Below are positions 15,590 to 22,784 of a stretch of DNA of 47,205 bases, piece by piece. Origin of the DNA: UMGS1696 sp964558485. GTDB taxonomy: Bacteria; Bacillota; Clostridia; Oscillospirales; CAG-272. The notes below the pieces were generated by a model. The model was not told the origin of the DNA, did no database searches, and saw only the letters and a program-made list of their open reading frames with translations. The stretch covers positions 1 to 47,205 of the forward strand of contig CAZLED010000008.1 of the NCBI GenBank assembly GCA_964558485.1. Reading direction: 5' to 3'. How positions within the stretch are numbered: position 1 is the stretch's first letter; the number at the start of each line of letters is the position of its first letter. Made by a program: the position numbers and the translations under genes.

Positions 15590-16963
15590 GTGGAAAAAAG
15601 CAAGCTGTACATACGCAATGCAGTGCTGTTGGCGCTGGTGAATATCCTGCTGCGTGGTGCGGCGGTGAGCTTCAATGGATATGTGTCGGGCAAGATCGGG
15701 GCAGAGTCCATGGGTCTGTTCACGCTGGTCATGAGCATCTACGGCTTTGCAGTGACCATAGCGACCTCCAGCGTGCACCTGGCGGCTGTACGACTGACGG
15801 CAGAGCGTTGTGCCAGGTTGGCAGGTTCGGATATCGGCTCCTATCGCAAAACGGTACGGCACGTCCTGTGGGCTGTGTGTGGCTACAGTCTGCTGTTTGG
15901 CTGTGGTGCGGCTGTGCTGCTCTTTGCCTTGGCACGACCCATTGCCACCGGGCTGCTCCACGATGGGCGTACCCTGTCGTCTCTGCGGCTGCTGGCCATT
16001 GGTCTGCCTGCCATTTCGCTGACCTCTGCACTGAACGGCTACTTCACCGGTATGCGCAAGATCGGCAAAAACGCCGCCATGACCCTGTTGGAGCAGGCAG
16101 CCAAATTCTGCATCACGGCAACGGCGCTGGTCTGGGTGGCACCAACGGGAAATGTGGAGTATCTGTGTCTGGCTGTGGTAGGTGGTTCCGCCGGGGCCGA
16201 GGCACTGTCGTTGGTGTCCGCAGTGCTCTTCACCATCACGGATTCCCGGATCCCCAAAGGCGACGAACCGGGGCAAAAACAGCAGACCCTATCGATCCAT
16301 TTCCGGGATGTATTCGCCATTGCCTTTCCGGTGGCCGTGGGTTCCTATGCCCGGCAGGGACTGGTGACCGTAGAGCATCTGGCGATCCCTTGGGGACTGG
16401 CTCGTTCCGGTGTACCGAAGCAGGAAGCACTGGCGGCCTATGGTGTCCTGCAGGGTATGGCACTGCCGGTGGTGCTGTTCCCCTATGCGGTCATCGGCGC
16501 CTTCACCGGTATGCTGATCCCGGAGGTCACCGCATTGGAGGCTGTTGATAACCGGGAAGCACTCCACAAGCTGTGCAAAAAAGCATTGGTGACAGCCGGT
16601 GTGTTTTCGACGGTCGGCATGGTCGTGTTCTTTTGTTTTGCCACACCGCTGGGGCAGGGGATCTATCACAGCGATGAAGCTGGGGCGTGCATTCGACAGC
16701 TGGCGTTTTTGGTGCCGTTTATGTATATGGATACAGTGACGGATGCACTGCTGAAGGGTTTGGGCGAGCAGCTGTATTGTATGCAGGTGAACATGATCGA
16801 TGCCCTGTGCAGTCTGGTGCTGGTGGTGGTCTGTACGCCGCTGTGGGGACTGCAGGGCTATGTGCTGTCCATGTACGCCTGTGAGATCGTGAACCTGGCC
16901 ATGAGCGCCTGGAAGCTGTGGGAACGCCTGGGAACAGGGCACCACACAGACCCGGAGCGCTGA
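15590..16963 (+). CDS. SpoVB-like polysaccharide flippase (MOP/MATE superfamily)
   Basis: A 457-aa integral membrane protein with about 12-14 hydrophobic segments. Opening MEKSKLYIRNAVLLALVNILLR and VSGKIGAESMGLFTLVMSIYGFAVTIATSS match the SpoVB/RfbX lipid-linked oligosaccharide flippase family, many of which act in cortex or wall precursor export. A GTG start at 15590 is preferred because AAGGAG lies 9 nt upstream; the ATG at 15554 has no ribosome site. Whether it is true sporulation SpoVB or a wall-polymer exporter cannot be told from sequence alone. Confidence 0.85.
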   Translation: MEKSKLYIRNAVLLALVNILLRGAAVSFNGYVSGKIGAESMGLFTLVMSIYGFAVTIATSSVHLAAVRLTAERCARLAGSDIGSYRKTVRHVLWAVCGYSLLFGCGAAVLLFALARPIATGLLHDGRTLSSLRLLAIGLPAISLTSALNGYFTGMRKIGKNAAMTLLEQAAKFCITATALVWVAPTGNVEYLCLAVVGGSAGAEALSLVSAVLFTITDSRIPKGDEPGQKQQTLSIHFRDVFAIAFPVAVGSYARQGLVTVEHLAIPWGLARSGVPKQEALAAYGVLQGMALPVVLFPYAVIGAFTGMLIPEVTALEAVDNREALHKLCKKALVTAGVFSTVGMVVFFCFATPLGQGIYHSDEAGACIRQLAFLVPFMYMDTVTDALLKGLGEQLYCMQVNMIDALCSLVLVVVCTPLWGLQGYVLSMYACEIVNLAMSAWKLWERLGTGHHTDPER

Positions 16964-16974
16964 GTCTTTGTTCC

Positions 16975-17017
16975 AGGAAACCATGTTTCCTATGGAGACT
17001 ATGTTTCCTAGGGAAAC
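16975..17017. repeat. Cluster of small GTTTCC palindromes
   Basis: AGGAAAC-CAT-GTTTCCT (16975-16991) is followed by GTTTCC-TAG-GGAAAC (17003-17017). It may aid termination of the flippase transcript; no clear T run follows. Confidence 0.4.
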
Positions 17018-17078
17018 TGCGTTGGATGGCAATTGTACTTCCTGCCAACTGTTGCTTATGAGAACTGCGTTTATGGCA

Positions 17079-17116
17079 CAAAAAAACTCCCCGATCCTTA
17101 GTAGGAATCAGGGAGT
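17079..17116 (-). terminator. Terminator of tRNA-Glu
   Basis: On the minus strand a stem ACTCCCTGATTCC/GGATCGGGGAGT (17116-17086) ends in seven T, directly downstream of the tRNA. Confidence 0.85.
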
Positions 17117-17117
17117 A

Positions 17118-17189
17118 TGACCCGTAGGAGAATCGAACTCCTGTTTGCGCCGTGAGAGGGCGCCGTCTTAGCCGCTTGACCAACAGGCC
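17118..17189 (-). tRNA. tRNA-Glu (anticodon CTC)
   Basis: A complete cloverleaf on the minus strand. The acceptor GGCCTGT pairs with ACGGGTC (two G-U pairs), discriminator A; the T-arm contains GTTCGATTC; the anticodon loop is CTCTCAC, giving CTC (17156-17154), which reads GAG. The CCA end is not encoded. Its promoter is at 17209-17237. Confidence 0.95.
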
Positions 17190-17208
17190 ATGTCCTATCG
17201 ACGTATAT

Positions 17209-17237
17209 AGTATACCACAAACGCGGAAAAAATGCAA
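17209..17237 (-). promoter_or_regulatory. Promoter of tRNA-Glu
   Basis: Minus strand -35 TTGCAT (17237-17232), 17-bp spacer, -10 TATACT (17214-17209). Confidence 0.8.
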
Positions 17238-17322
17238 GGGGTTTTGCAAAAGTTTTTTCAGAAATTTTCGAAAAAATTTTGGTGACGGGTACCGTGGGCA
17301 GCCCATCGAACCGAAAACACAA

Positions 17323-17353
17323 AAAAGGACTGCCACAGATCGACAGTCCTTTT
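17323..17353 (-). terminator. Terminator of the symporter gene
   Basis: AAAAGGACTG (17323-17332) pairs with CAGTCCTTTT (17344-17353); the minus-strand copy ends in a T run. Confidence 0.85.
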
Positions 17354-17371
17354 GCTATGTAACGATTTTGA

Positions 17372-18784
17372 TTACTGCTTATCTTCGGTATCGTTGTCCT
17401 GTTCCTTATCCTTGCCGGCATACTTCTTGCAGCAGGCCACCACGGAGCCGGACAGAGCGATCAGTGCCAATGCGTTGGGGATGACCATAAGCTGGTTCAG
17501 GGTATCCTGTACGTCCCATACCAGATCGTTGTCCAGGATGGTGCCCAGGAACACACAGATTACGGCCACTACGCCAAAGACGATCTCACCCTTTCTGCCG
17601 AACAGATAGGTGACGTTGATCTTGCCGAACAGGTTCCAACCGATGATGGTGGAGAAGGCGAAGAACAGCAGGCAAATGGCTACGAAAATGTTACCAACGC
17701 TGGAGCCGAAGACAGAACCAAAGGCAAGCTGTGCCATGTTGGTCTTGTCCACGCCATCCACGGGACCGGCAGCCAATACGCCGTCACCGGTGTACAGGCA
17801 GGTGATGACCACCAGAGCGGTCATGGTCAGTACGATGAAGGTATCGATGAACACACCGATCATAGCAACGACGCCCTGTTCGTGGGGGTTCTTCACGTTG
17901 GCCTGTGCGTGTGCATGGGGCGTAGAACCCATACCGGCTTCGTTGGAGAACAGACCTCTCTTGGCACCCTGGGAGATGGCTTTGGAGATGGTCGCACCGA
18001 AGGCACCACCGGCCAGCGCCTGGGGAGCAAAGGCATACTTGAAGATCATACCAAAGGCAGCGGGAACACTGGTGATCCGGCAAACCAGTACGATCAGGCC
18101 GCCCACCAGATACAGGCAGGCCATAACGGGAACGAGCTTTTCGGTAACGGATGCGATACGCTGCACACCACCTAAGAAAATGAAGGCAGACACAGCGGCC
18201 AGGATGATACCGATGATCCACGTGGGAATGCCCAGTGCGGTGTGGAAGGTAGAACCGATGGAGTTAGACTGTACCATAGCACCCATGCAGCCCAGAGACA
18301 GGATGATGGCCACGGCGAAGAATACGGCTAAGAAGGAGCCGAACTTGCCCTTGAATGCCTTCTTGATGTAGTACACGGGACCACCCTGTACATTGCCGTT
18401 GGCGTCGATGATACGGGTCTCCTGGGCCAGCACGGCCTCACCGTAGATGGTAGCCATGCCTAAGAAGGCGATGATCCACATCCAGAAGATGGCGCCGGGA
18501 CCACCCACCAGAATGGCACCGGAGGCACCGACGATATTCCCGGTACCGACCTGGGCTGCGATAGCCGTAGCCAGTGCCTGGAAGGAGGACATACCGCTCT
18601 TGTGCTTGTTGCCCTTCATGGAGAAGTTGCCGAATACCTTCCGCATACCCTCGCCGAAGCAGCGGACCTGTACGAACCCGGTACGAATGCTGAAGAGAAG
18701 GCCGGTACCGATCAGCAGGATGATCAGAACATAGTCACCCATGTAGCTGTTGATGGCCTTCACGATGTTGTGAAACGCTTCCAT
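17372..18784 (-). CDS. Sodium:alanine/glycine symporter (AGCS family)
   Basis: A 470-aa membrane transporter with about 10-11 helices, importing alanine or glycine with sodium. Family signatures are GTGLLFSIRTGFVQVR near the N-terminus, ALATAIAAQVGTGNIVGASGAI (70-95) with the conserved GTGN, and SNEAGMGSTPHAHA, the highly conserved AGCS segment. The start is the ATG after TTTGGAGGCTTT; the longer frame to 18898 runs into the riboswitch expression platform. The upstream glycine riboswitch points to glycine as a substrate or signal. Confidence 0.93.
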   Translation of the reverse strand: MEAFHNIVKAINSYMGDYVLIILLIGTGLLFSIRTGFVQVRCFGEGMRKVFGNFSMKGNKHKSGMSSFQALATAIAAQVGTGNIVGASGAILVGGPGAIFWMWIIAFLGMATIYGEAVLAQETRIIDANGNVQGGPVYYIKKAFKGKFGSFLAVFFAVAIILSLGCMGAMVQSNSIGSTFHTALGIPTWIIGIILAAVSAFIFLGGVQRIASVTEKLVPVMACLYLVGGLIVLVCRITSVPAAFGMIFKYAFAPQALAGGAFGATISKAISQGAKRGLFSNEAGMGSTPHAHAQANVKNPHEQGVVAMIGVFIDTFIVLTMTALVVITCLYTGDGVLAAGPVDGVDKTNMAQLAFGSVFGSSVGNIFVAICLLFFAFSTIIGWNLFGKINVTYLFGRKGEIVFGVVAVICVFLGTILDNDLVWDVQDTLNQLMVIPNALALIALSGSVVACCKKYAGKDKEQDNDTEDKQ

Positions 18785-18821
18785 AAAGCCTCCAAAGAAA
18801 TGAATGAAATAAAGGAAAACG

Positions 18822-18883
18822 AAAAACTGCCGACTATGCAGCGATGCTACATATACGACAGCTCTGAAGACCGGATACGGCAG
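18822..18883 (-). terminator. Intrinsic terminator in the glycine riboswitch expression platform
   Basis: On the minus strand CTGCCG (18883-18878) can pair with CGGCAG (18832-18827), followed by TTTTTCGTTTTCC. It sits between aptamer and start codon, so glycine could control premature termination. The long loop leaves room for an alternative antiterminator; this is inferred. Confidence 0.55.
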
Positions 18884-18907
18884 GCGTGTGATTGACACGT
18901 TTGATTC

Positions 18908-19004
18908 TGCTCTGTCCTTTTGCCTGAGAGATTCGGGGACGTACCCCTTGCACCTTCGGCACCCATCGACGCTTTTGGCATCCGTGGGATTCTCCAGAGA
19001 CCCC
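18908..19004 (-). promoter_or_regulatory. Glycine riboswitch aptamer (single)
   Basis: The minus strand shows the conserved aptamer core in order: TCTGGAGA, GGGTGCCGAAGGTGCAA, then CTCTCAGGCAAAAGGACAGAG. Only one aptamer is seen; the segment downstream is an expression platform with a CGTGT/ACACG hairpin and a terminator. It precedes an AGCS transporter, a well-known target of glycine riboswitches. Confidence 0.93.
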
Positions 19005-19065
19005 TCGTTTTTCAGTTTCCGGAATCGGATCCTAAAAAATTCAACGGGGAGATGTGATGGTACTT

Positions 19066-19094
19066 ATTATACGCCCATCGATCCCGTTTGTCAA
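19066..19094 (-). promoter_or_regulatory. Promoter of the riboswitch-symporter transcript
   Basis: Minus strand consensus -35 TTGACA (19094-19089), 17-bp spacer, -10 TATAAT (19071-19066). Confidence 0.9.
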
Positions 19095-19211
19095 TAGGGT
19101 ATGGCGAAATTTTCATCGAATTTTGGAAAAAAAGTGAAGAAGCTGTGACATTTGTAGGATGCGATACAAAACTATCCAAAAATAAAACATATGTATGCAA
19201 CCACGCTTTGC

Positions 19212-19240
19212 TTGCTTTTTGGTCAGAATGGGTGTACAAT
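19212..19240 (+). promoter_or_regulatory. Promoter reading into the tandem repeat array
   Basis: -35 TTGCTT (19212-19217), 17-bp spacer, -10 TACAAT (19235-19240). The predicted start, about 19247, is at the first repeat unit. Confidence 0.55.
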
Positions 19241-19242
19241 GG

Positions 19243-19706
19243 AGTGGGAATATAATGAAGCTATAGAGTGTAGAGAAGTTTCCCCCACTCCTGGAAATTT
19301 TCCTGACGGAAANNNNNNNNNNNNNNNNNNNNNNNNNNNNNNNNNNNNNNNNNNNNNNNNNNNNNNNNNNNNNNNNNNNNNNNNNNNNNNNNNNNNNNNN
19401 NNNNNNNNNNNNATTTCCCAATGTTTTTACCGGATCGATCGTGGGAATATAATGAAGCTATAGAGTGGAATAATCCATCCCACTCCTGAAAATTTTCCTG
19501 ACGGAAAATTTTCCCAACGTTTTAACCGGATCGATCGTGGGGATATAATGAAGCTATAGAGTGTAGAGAAGTTTCCCCCACTCCTGGAAATTCCCCTGAC
19601 GGAAAATTTCCCAATGTTTTTACCGGATCGATCGTGGGAATATAATGAAGCTATAGAGTGTAGAGAAGTTTCCCCCACTCCACCTTTTGCCCGGATCGAT
19701 CGTGAG
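19243..19706. repeat. Tandem array of ~96-bp units with conserved hairpins
   Basis: The anchor TATAATGAAGCTATAGAGTG recurs at 19251, 19448, 19544 and 19641 (spacings 197 across the gap, 96 and 97), with a partial unit at the right end. Each unit carries a stem GAGTG.../CACTC and a hairpin of the type GGAAATTTTCC-TGAC-GGAAAATTTCC, and ends in CCGGATCGATCGTG. Unit lengths of 96 and 97 break any reading frame, so the array is noncoding. In one unit the hairpin changes on both arms (GAAAATTTTCC/GGAAAATTTTC), preserving pairing. Confidence 0.85.
19313..19412. other. Assembly gap of 100 N inside the repeat array
   Basis: Exactly 100 N, a standard placeholder. Repeat units lie on both sides, so the join is plausible, but the true copy number is unknown. 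Confidence 0.99.
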
Positions 19707-19790
19707 GATACAGATGCATATTCCCATAGCGTTTTTGTTTCAACCATCGAGTATCAAGCCTATATGATTCTATATAACAGGAGGTAACCT

Positions 19791-20483
19791 ATGTTCAGTA
19801 CCCAAAAATTTGGTGGCTATTTGTCCCGGCTCAGAAAAGAGCGGGATATGACCCAATCGGAGCTGGCCGAGATGCTCAGTCTCACCAGGCAGTCCATCTC
19901 CAAGTACGAGACCGGCGACAGCTTTCCCGATGTGTCCATCCTGGTGAATATTGCCAATATCTTCCATGTGACCCTGGACGACCTGATCCGTGCCGGGGAA
20001 CCCACCGTGGGAGAAGCTGCCATTTTGTCCACCGCTGCCCAGCACGAACCCACCGCCATTGCCCAGACCATTGAAGACATCCAGGGCATCGCACCACTGC
20101 TGAAGCCCAGCGTATTGGAAGCGGCATCGGCAGGACTGGCCCGGCGTGGCATCGATGTGACCCATATCATCGAGCTGTCGGAATTTCTCAACGACCGCTC
20201 CATCATCGCCATGCTGGAAAACGCTACGAATGTAGAAGCCAGTGACGAACTGGTGGGTCGCCTGATCCCCTTCATGGACGAAAAGGCACGGTACAATGTG
20301 TTCGAGAAGATCTTGGCAGGCGAGATGGATTGGTACATGATCCGGATCTTAGTGCCCTATGCGGAGTATCTGACTTCCCCCATCGAAGCGGCGGTGGTGG
20401 AAGGTGCACTGCCGTGGGAAGCGCTGGAGATGCTGCGAGAGGGGTTTGAGGAGATCCTGCGCAAACGCCAAGCAGATCTGTGA
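19791..20483 (+). CDS. XRE-family transcriptional regulator
   Basis: A 230-aa protein. The N-terminal Cro/C1-type helix-turn-helix (about 8-66) is clear: GGYLSRLRKERDMTQSELAE, LTRQSISKYETGDSFPDVSI, LDDLI. The C-terminal 150 residues are helical (ALLKPSVLEAASAGLARRGI, RLIPFMDEKARYNVFEKILAG) and resemble a ligand- or partner-sensing domain I cannot name. ACAGGAGG ribosome site. The nearest convincing promoter on this strand is upstream of the repeat array, so its mRNA might carry the array as leader (inference). Confidence 0.88.
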   Translation: MFSTQKFGGYLSRLRKERDMTQSELAEMLSLTRQSISKYETGDSFPDVSILVNIANIFHVTLDDLIRAGEPTVGEAAILSTAAQHEPTAIAQTIEDIQGIAPLLKPSVLEAASAGLARRGIDVTHIIELSEFLNDRSIIAMLENATNVEASDELVGRLIPFMDEKARYNVFEKILAGEMDWYMIRILVPYAEYLTSPIEAAVVEGALPWEALEMLREGFEEILRKRQADL

Positions 20484-20564
20484 GTATATTTCTGCCTTTC
20501 GCCGTTGGTATGCCGGACTTGCAATTGTTTGGAAAAAGTTTTTCAAAAACTTTTGTAAAAGCTA

Positions 20565-20593
20565 TTGACAAGTGCAGACGGATGTGGTATAAT
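20565..20593 (+). promoter_or_regulatory. Promoter of tRNA-Cys
   Basis: Consensus -35 TTGACA (20565-20570), 17-bp spacer, -10 TATAAT (20588-20593). Confidence 0.9.
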
Positions 20594-20630
20594 ATCACTC
20601 GTAAGCCACACAGCTTATGAAAAACCAATC

Positions 20631-20702
20631 GGCGCCATAGCCAAGCGGTAAGGCAGAAGTCTGCAAAACTTTTATTCCCCGGTCCGATTCCGGGTGGCGC
20701 CT
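20631..20702 (+). tRNA. tRNA-Cys (anticodon GCA)
   Basis: The acceptor GGCGCCA pairs with TGGCGCC; discriminator T as usual for tRNA-Cys. The anticodon loop CTGCAAA gives GCA at 20663-20665. The D-arm contains AGCCAAGCGGTAAGGC and the T-loop GTCCGATTC. CCA is not encoded. Confidence 0.95.
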
Positions 20703-20710
20703 TGGTAACG

Positions 20711-20740
20711 ATACAGTCTCACATGAGGCTGTATTTTTTT
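20711..20740 (+). terminator. Terminator of tRNA-Cys
   Basis: ATACAGTCTC (20711-20720)-ACAT-GAGGCTGTAT (20725-20734) followed by a run of T. Confidence 0.9.
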
Positions 20741-20769
20741 GTGTTTTTGCAGCACATATCCTTCCATGG

Positions 20770-20849
20770 AAAAAACACCGTCTTTCGGATATACACCCAA
20801 AGTGTTGGTCACTTGAAAGGTATACTCCGCAAAAGAGCGGTGTTTTTTT
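20770..20849. terminator. Terminator region downstream of rubrerythrin
   Basis: AAAAAACACCG (20770-20780) pairs with CGGTGTTTTTT (20838-20848), giving a T run on the minus strand for rubrerythrin. Nested within is CCGC-AAAAGA-GCGG (20827-20840) with TGTTTTTTT, a plus-strand terminator. Confidence 0.65.
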
Positions 20850-20878
20850 GTCAGGCATTGATGTCAGGCAGCTTGCGT

Positions 20879-21508
20879 TTAGTGTGCGAAGGCCATGGTC
20901 GGTGCTACAAGCTCTGGGCCGGTGTAGGCTGACATGGCAGCACGCAGGAAGTAGCCCTGTTTGTGCAGACATACCGGACACATTCCCGGTGCCTTTCGGC
21001 CGGTGTGCAGGTGACCGCAGTTCTGGCACATCCAGACGCAGGTGTCGCTGGTGTCGGCAAATAAGGTGTCCCCGGCCAGCCAGGTCTCAAACTGCCGGAA
21101 CCGGGCGGCGTGGGCAGCTTCCACCTTGGCGATCATACGAAAAGCGGCAGCCACCTTGGGAAGTCCATCCCGGTCTGCCTGGGCCGCAAAAGTCGGATAC
21201 ACATCCTCTGCTTCCTCCATTTCGTTGTGGCCTGCCATTTGCAAAAGCTTGGTCAGCGTGGGATCGATGTCCACCGGATAACCGCCATCGATCTGGATGG
21301 TCTGCCCGGCTGCGTCCTGGAGATAGTCGTAGAAGACCTTGGCATGGGCTCGTTCCTGGTCGGCGGTGTAGAGAAAGACTTCTTCCAGTACGTACAGCTC
21401 TTTTTCCCGTGCTTTTTCGGCGGCGATGGTGTACCGGTTCCGGGCCTGGCTTTCTCCGGCAAAGGCACGCATCAGATTGATCTGGGTCTCATTGGGTTGA
21501 AATGGCAT
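20879..21508 (-). CDS. Rubrerythrin
   Basis: A 209-aa diiron peroxidase protecting anaerobes from hydrogen peroxide. The ferritin-like four-helix domain has the ligand motifs AGESQARNRY (E19) and DQERAHAKVF (E52, H55), with a second ExxH later (KVEAAHAARF). The C-terminal rubredoxin-like domain has CQNC and CPVC. Start chosen at the ATG 8 nt after AAGGAGG; the longer frame begins upstream of that site. Monocistronic. Confidence 0.93.
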   Translation of the reverse strand: MPFQPNETQINLMRAFAGESQARNRYTIAAEKAREKELYVLEEVFLYTADQERAHAKVFYDYLQDAAGQTIQIDGGYPVDIDPTLTKLLQMAGHNEMEEAEDVYPTFAAQADRDGLPKVAAAFRMIAKVEAAHAARFRQFETWLAGDTLFADTSDTCVWMCQNCGHLHTGRKAPGMCPVCLHKQGYFLRAAMSAYTGPELVAPTMAFAH

Positions 21509-21627
21509 ATTGTGTTCCTCCTTGATATGGGGTTCAGACACAGTATGGACAGGAAGGTGGGAGATTATGCATCGTTGTGGTTCAATGGCACTGTGATGAC
21601 TGCATTTTTTGTGTATTCGATAATAGT

Positions 21628-21666
21628 GTCAACGTATACTTGATGGTCTCGTCAATGTATGCTTGA
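21628..21666. promoter_or_regulatory. Two direct copies of a 16-bp dyad operator
   Basis: GTCAACGTATACTTGA (21628-21643) and GTCAATGTATGCTTGA (21651-21666) are 23 bp apart; each has TCAA/TTGA arms around a GTAT core. The second overlaps the -35 box of the toxin-like gene promoter, as expected for a repressor site. The upstream copy also faces the rubrerythrin gene. Regulator unknown. Confidence 0.6.
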
Positions 21667-21691
21667 CAGCAATGATGCAATGTGATATAAT
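21663..21691 (+). promoter_or_regulatory. Promoter of toxin-like peptide 1
   Basis: Consensus -35 TTGACA (21663-21668), 17-bp spacer, -10 TATAAT (21686-21691); leader of about 110 nt. Confidence 0.9.
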
Positions 21692-21761
21692 ACCCCTTGG
21701 AACCGAGAAACGTGGAGCGGTGTCAACTGTACATATCCCGACATCCTTCTAAGACGGCCAT

Positions 21762-21802
21762 CACCTTTCTCACCCATGGAAGGAATTCGTGGGAAGGAGG
21801 TG
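21762..21802 (+). promoter_or_regulatory. RNA stem masking the ribosome site of toxin-like peptide 1
   Basis: CACCT (21762-21766) pairs with AGGTG (21798-21802), and CCCA (21773-21776) with TGGG (21790-21793), so the GGAGG ribosome site (21796-21800) lies in a stem. Sequestered ribosome sites are usual in type I toxin mRNAs. Confidence 0.5.
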
Positions 21803-21809
21803 GATACGT

Positions 21810-21962
21810 ATGAATATAAAAGCACTTTTGAAACTATTCGAGATCCTGGGTGGTATCGACACGACTTTGGAACTATGCAAAATAGCAGTCGAGATCATCA
21901 AGTGGGTATTTCGGAGGATTCAAAATGTTGTTCATAAGATTCAGAACGCAAGAAAAAAGTGA
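21810..21962 (+). CDS. Small basic amphipathic peptide, type I toxin-like (1)
   Basis: A 50-aa peptide, MNIKALLKLFEILGGIDTTL at the start and ending in QNARKK, with hydrophobic faces and a strongly basic C-terminal half. Strong AAGGAGG site. Its last codons and TGA stop overlap, in antisense, the terminator of a convergent minus-strand RNA, the architecture of TxpA/RatA-type toxin-antitoxin pairs. It is unrelated in sequence to peptides 2 and 3 but shares their terminator. Toxicity is inferred from layout only. Confidence 0.65.
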   Translation: MNIKALLKLFEILGGIDTTLELCKIAVEIIKWVFRRIQNVVHKIQNARKK

Positions 21963-22069
21963 GCCGTCTGCTACCAACAGATTGTGCTCACTTATGCTAA
22001 GATTGAAGAACCAATTCACTCTTAGCCATATTTGAAACCAGTTTAGGTGGTGGCCGTCATCTCGGCTCC
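21950..22069 (-). ncRNA. Antisense RNA, putative antitoxin of locus 1
   Basis: About 120 nt, bounded by a consensus promoter (22076-22104) and a terminator whose stem is GTGAGC (with GCTCAC, 21957-21993) followed by TTTTTTCTT. Its 3' end is complementary to the last codons and stop of the peptide gene. An internal GCTAAGA/TCTTAGC stem is also visible. Ends are predicted from the promoter and T run. Confidence 0.65.
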
Positions 22070-22075
22070 TTTTTT

Positions 22076-22104
22076 ATTATAGCATAGCTGCGCTGGATTG
22101 TCAA
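22076..22104 (-). promoter_or_regulatory. Promoter of antitoxin RNA 1
   Basis: Minus strand -35 TTGACA (22104-22099), 17-bp spacer, -10 TATAAT (22081-22076). Confidence 0.9.
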
Positions 22105-22136
22105 GCCCAAAAGATATTTCTTCTCCTCCAAAATTC

Positions 22137-22165
22137 TTGCATATTCCCCCATTTTGTGGTATACT
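22137..22165 (+). promoter_or_regulatory. Promoter of the acetyltransferase-lyase operon
   Basis: -35 TTGCAT (22137-22142), 17-bp spacer, -10 TATACT (22160-22165). Confidence 0.8.
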
Positions 22166-22199
22166 GTATCCAACCAATCTTACCCACACGAGGTATCCT

Positions 22200-22775
22200 A
22201 TGTCTTACTATATCGATGACGAAAACTATCGTATGCTTACCGAATTCTGCAACCGGCGGGACAACGGCGAGGACGGTCTGCGGCGTGCGGCGGTGCTGGG
22301 GATCGGCAAGGACTGCATGGTGGCGCCCGGTGCCATCATCCGCATTCCCCTGGACCAGATCGGCTCCAACGTGTTCTTTGGCCTATACTGCTACGTCAAC
22401 GGCAACGTGACCATCGGCGACAACGTGCTCATCGGTCCCCACTGCTCCATCGCCGCCGGGAATCACAAATTCGATCCGGCCACCGGCTGGTTCTCCGGCA
22501 GAACCGAACCGGATGGGGACGACTCCATCGTCATCGGCTACGGCTGCTGGCTGGCTTCCCATGTGATGATCTCGGCAGGGGTAAAGCTAGGGCGTGCCAA
22601 CCTGATCTGCGCCGGTGCCGTGGTGACCAAATCGACCCCCGACTACGCCATCATGGCCGGTATCCCTGCCAAACAGGTAGGCCGCATCGACCCTGTGACC
22701 GGAGAATATCACTGGTTCAGCCATGAGGAAAAAGCCCAGGTTTCCCACGAAAATCCAACGACCACAGAAGCGTGA
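22200..22775 (+). CDS. Hexapeptide-repeat sugar O-acyltransferase
   Basis: A 191-aa cytoplasmic acyltransferase of the left-handed beta-helix class. Hexapeptide turns are seen as NVTIGDNVLIGPHCSIAAGNH and SIVIGYGCWLASHVMISAGVKLG, with the family end block GAVVTKSTPDYAIMAGIPAKQVG. The His of AAGNHKF is the likely catalytic base. Start chosen at the ATG after ACGAGGT, giving MSYYIDDENY; earlier codons precede the -10 box. The lyase gene starts 9 nt after its stop, so the two are an operon, suggesting modification or turnover of an acetylated glycan. Confidence 0.88.
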   Translation: MSYYIDDENYRMLTEFCNRRDNGEDGLRRAAVLGIGKDCMVAPGAIIRIPLDQIGSNVFFGLYCYVNGNVTIGDNVLIGPHCSIAAGNHKFDPATGWFSGRTEPDGDDSIVIGYGCWLASHVMISAGVKLGRANLICAGAVVTKSTPDYAIMAGIPAKQVGRIDPVTGEYHWFSHEEKAQVSHENPTTTEA

Positions 22776-22784
22776 GGGTGCCCT

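Noticed and set aside
19243..19706. CRISPR array
   Set aside because: Units are near-identical over their full ~96 bp with no unique spacers, and no cas genes are present.
19427..19747. Repeating peptide (STLYSFII-PRSIR type) readable on the minus strand of the tandem array
   Set aside because: Unit lengths of 96 and 97 bp shift the frame between copies; no ribosome site; conserved hairpins suggest noncoding DNA.
20879..22200. Prophage or integrative element around tRNA-Cys
   Set aside because: No integrase, attachment repeat of the tRNA 3' end or phage gene was seen; neighbours are ordinary metabolic genes.
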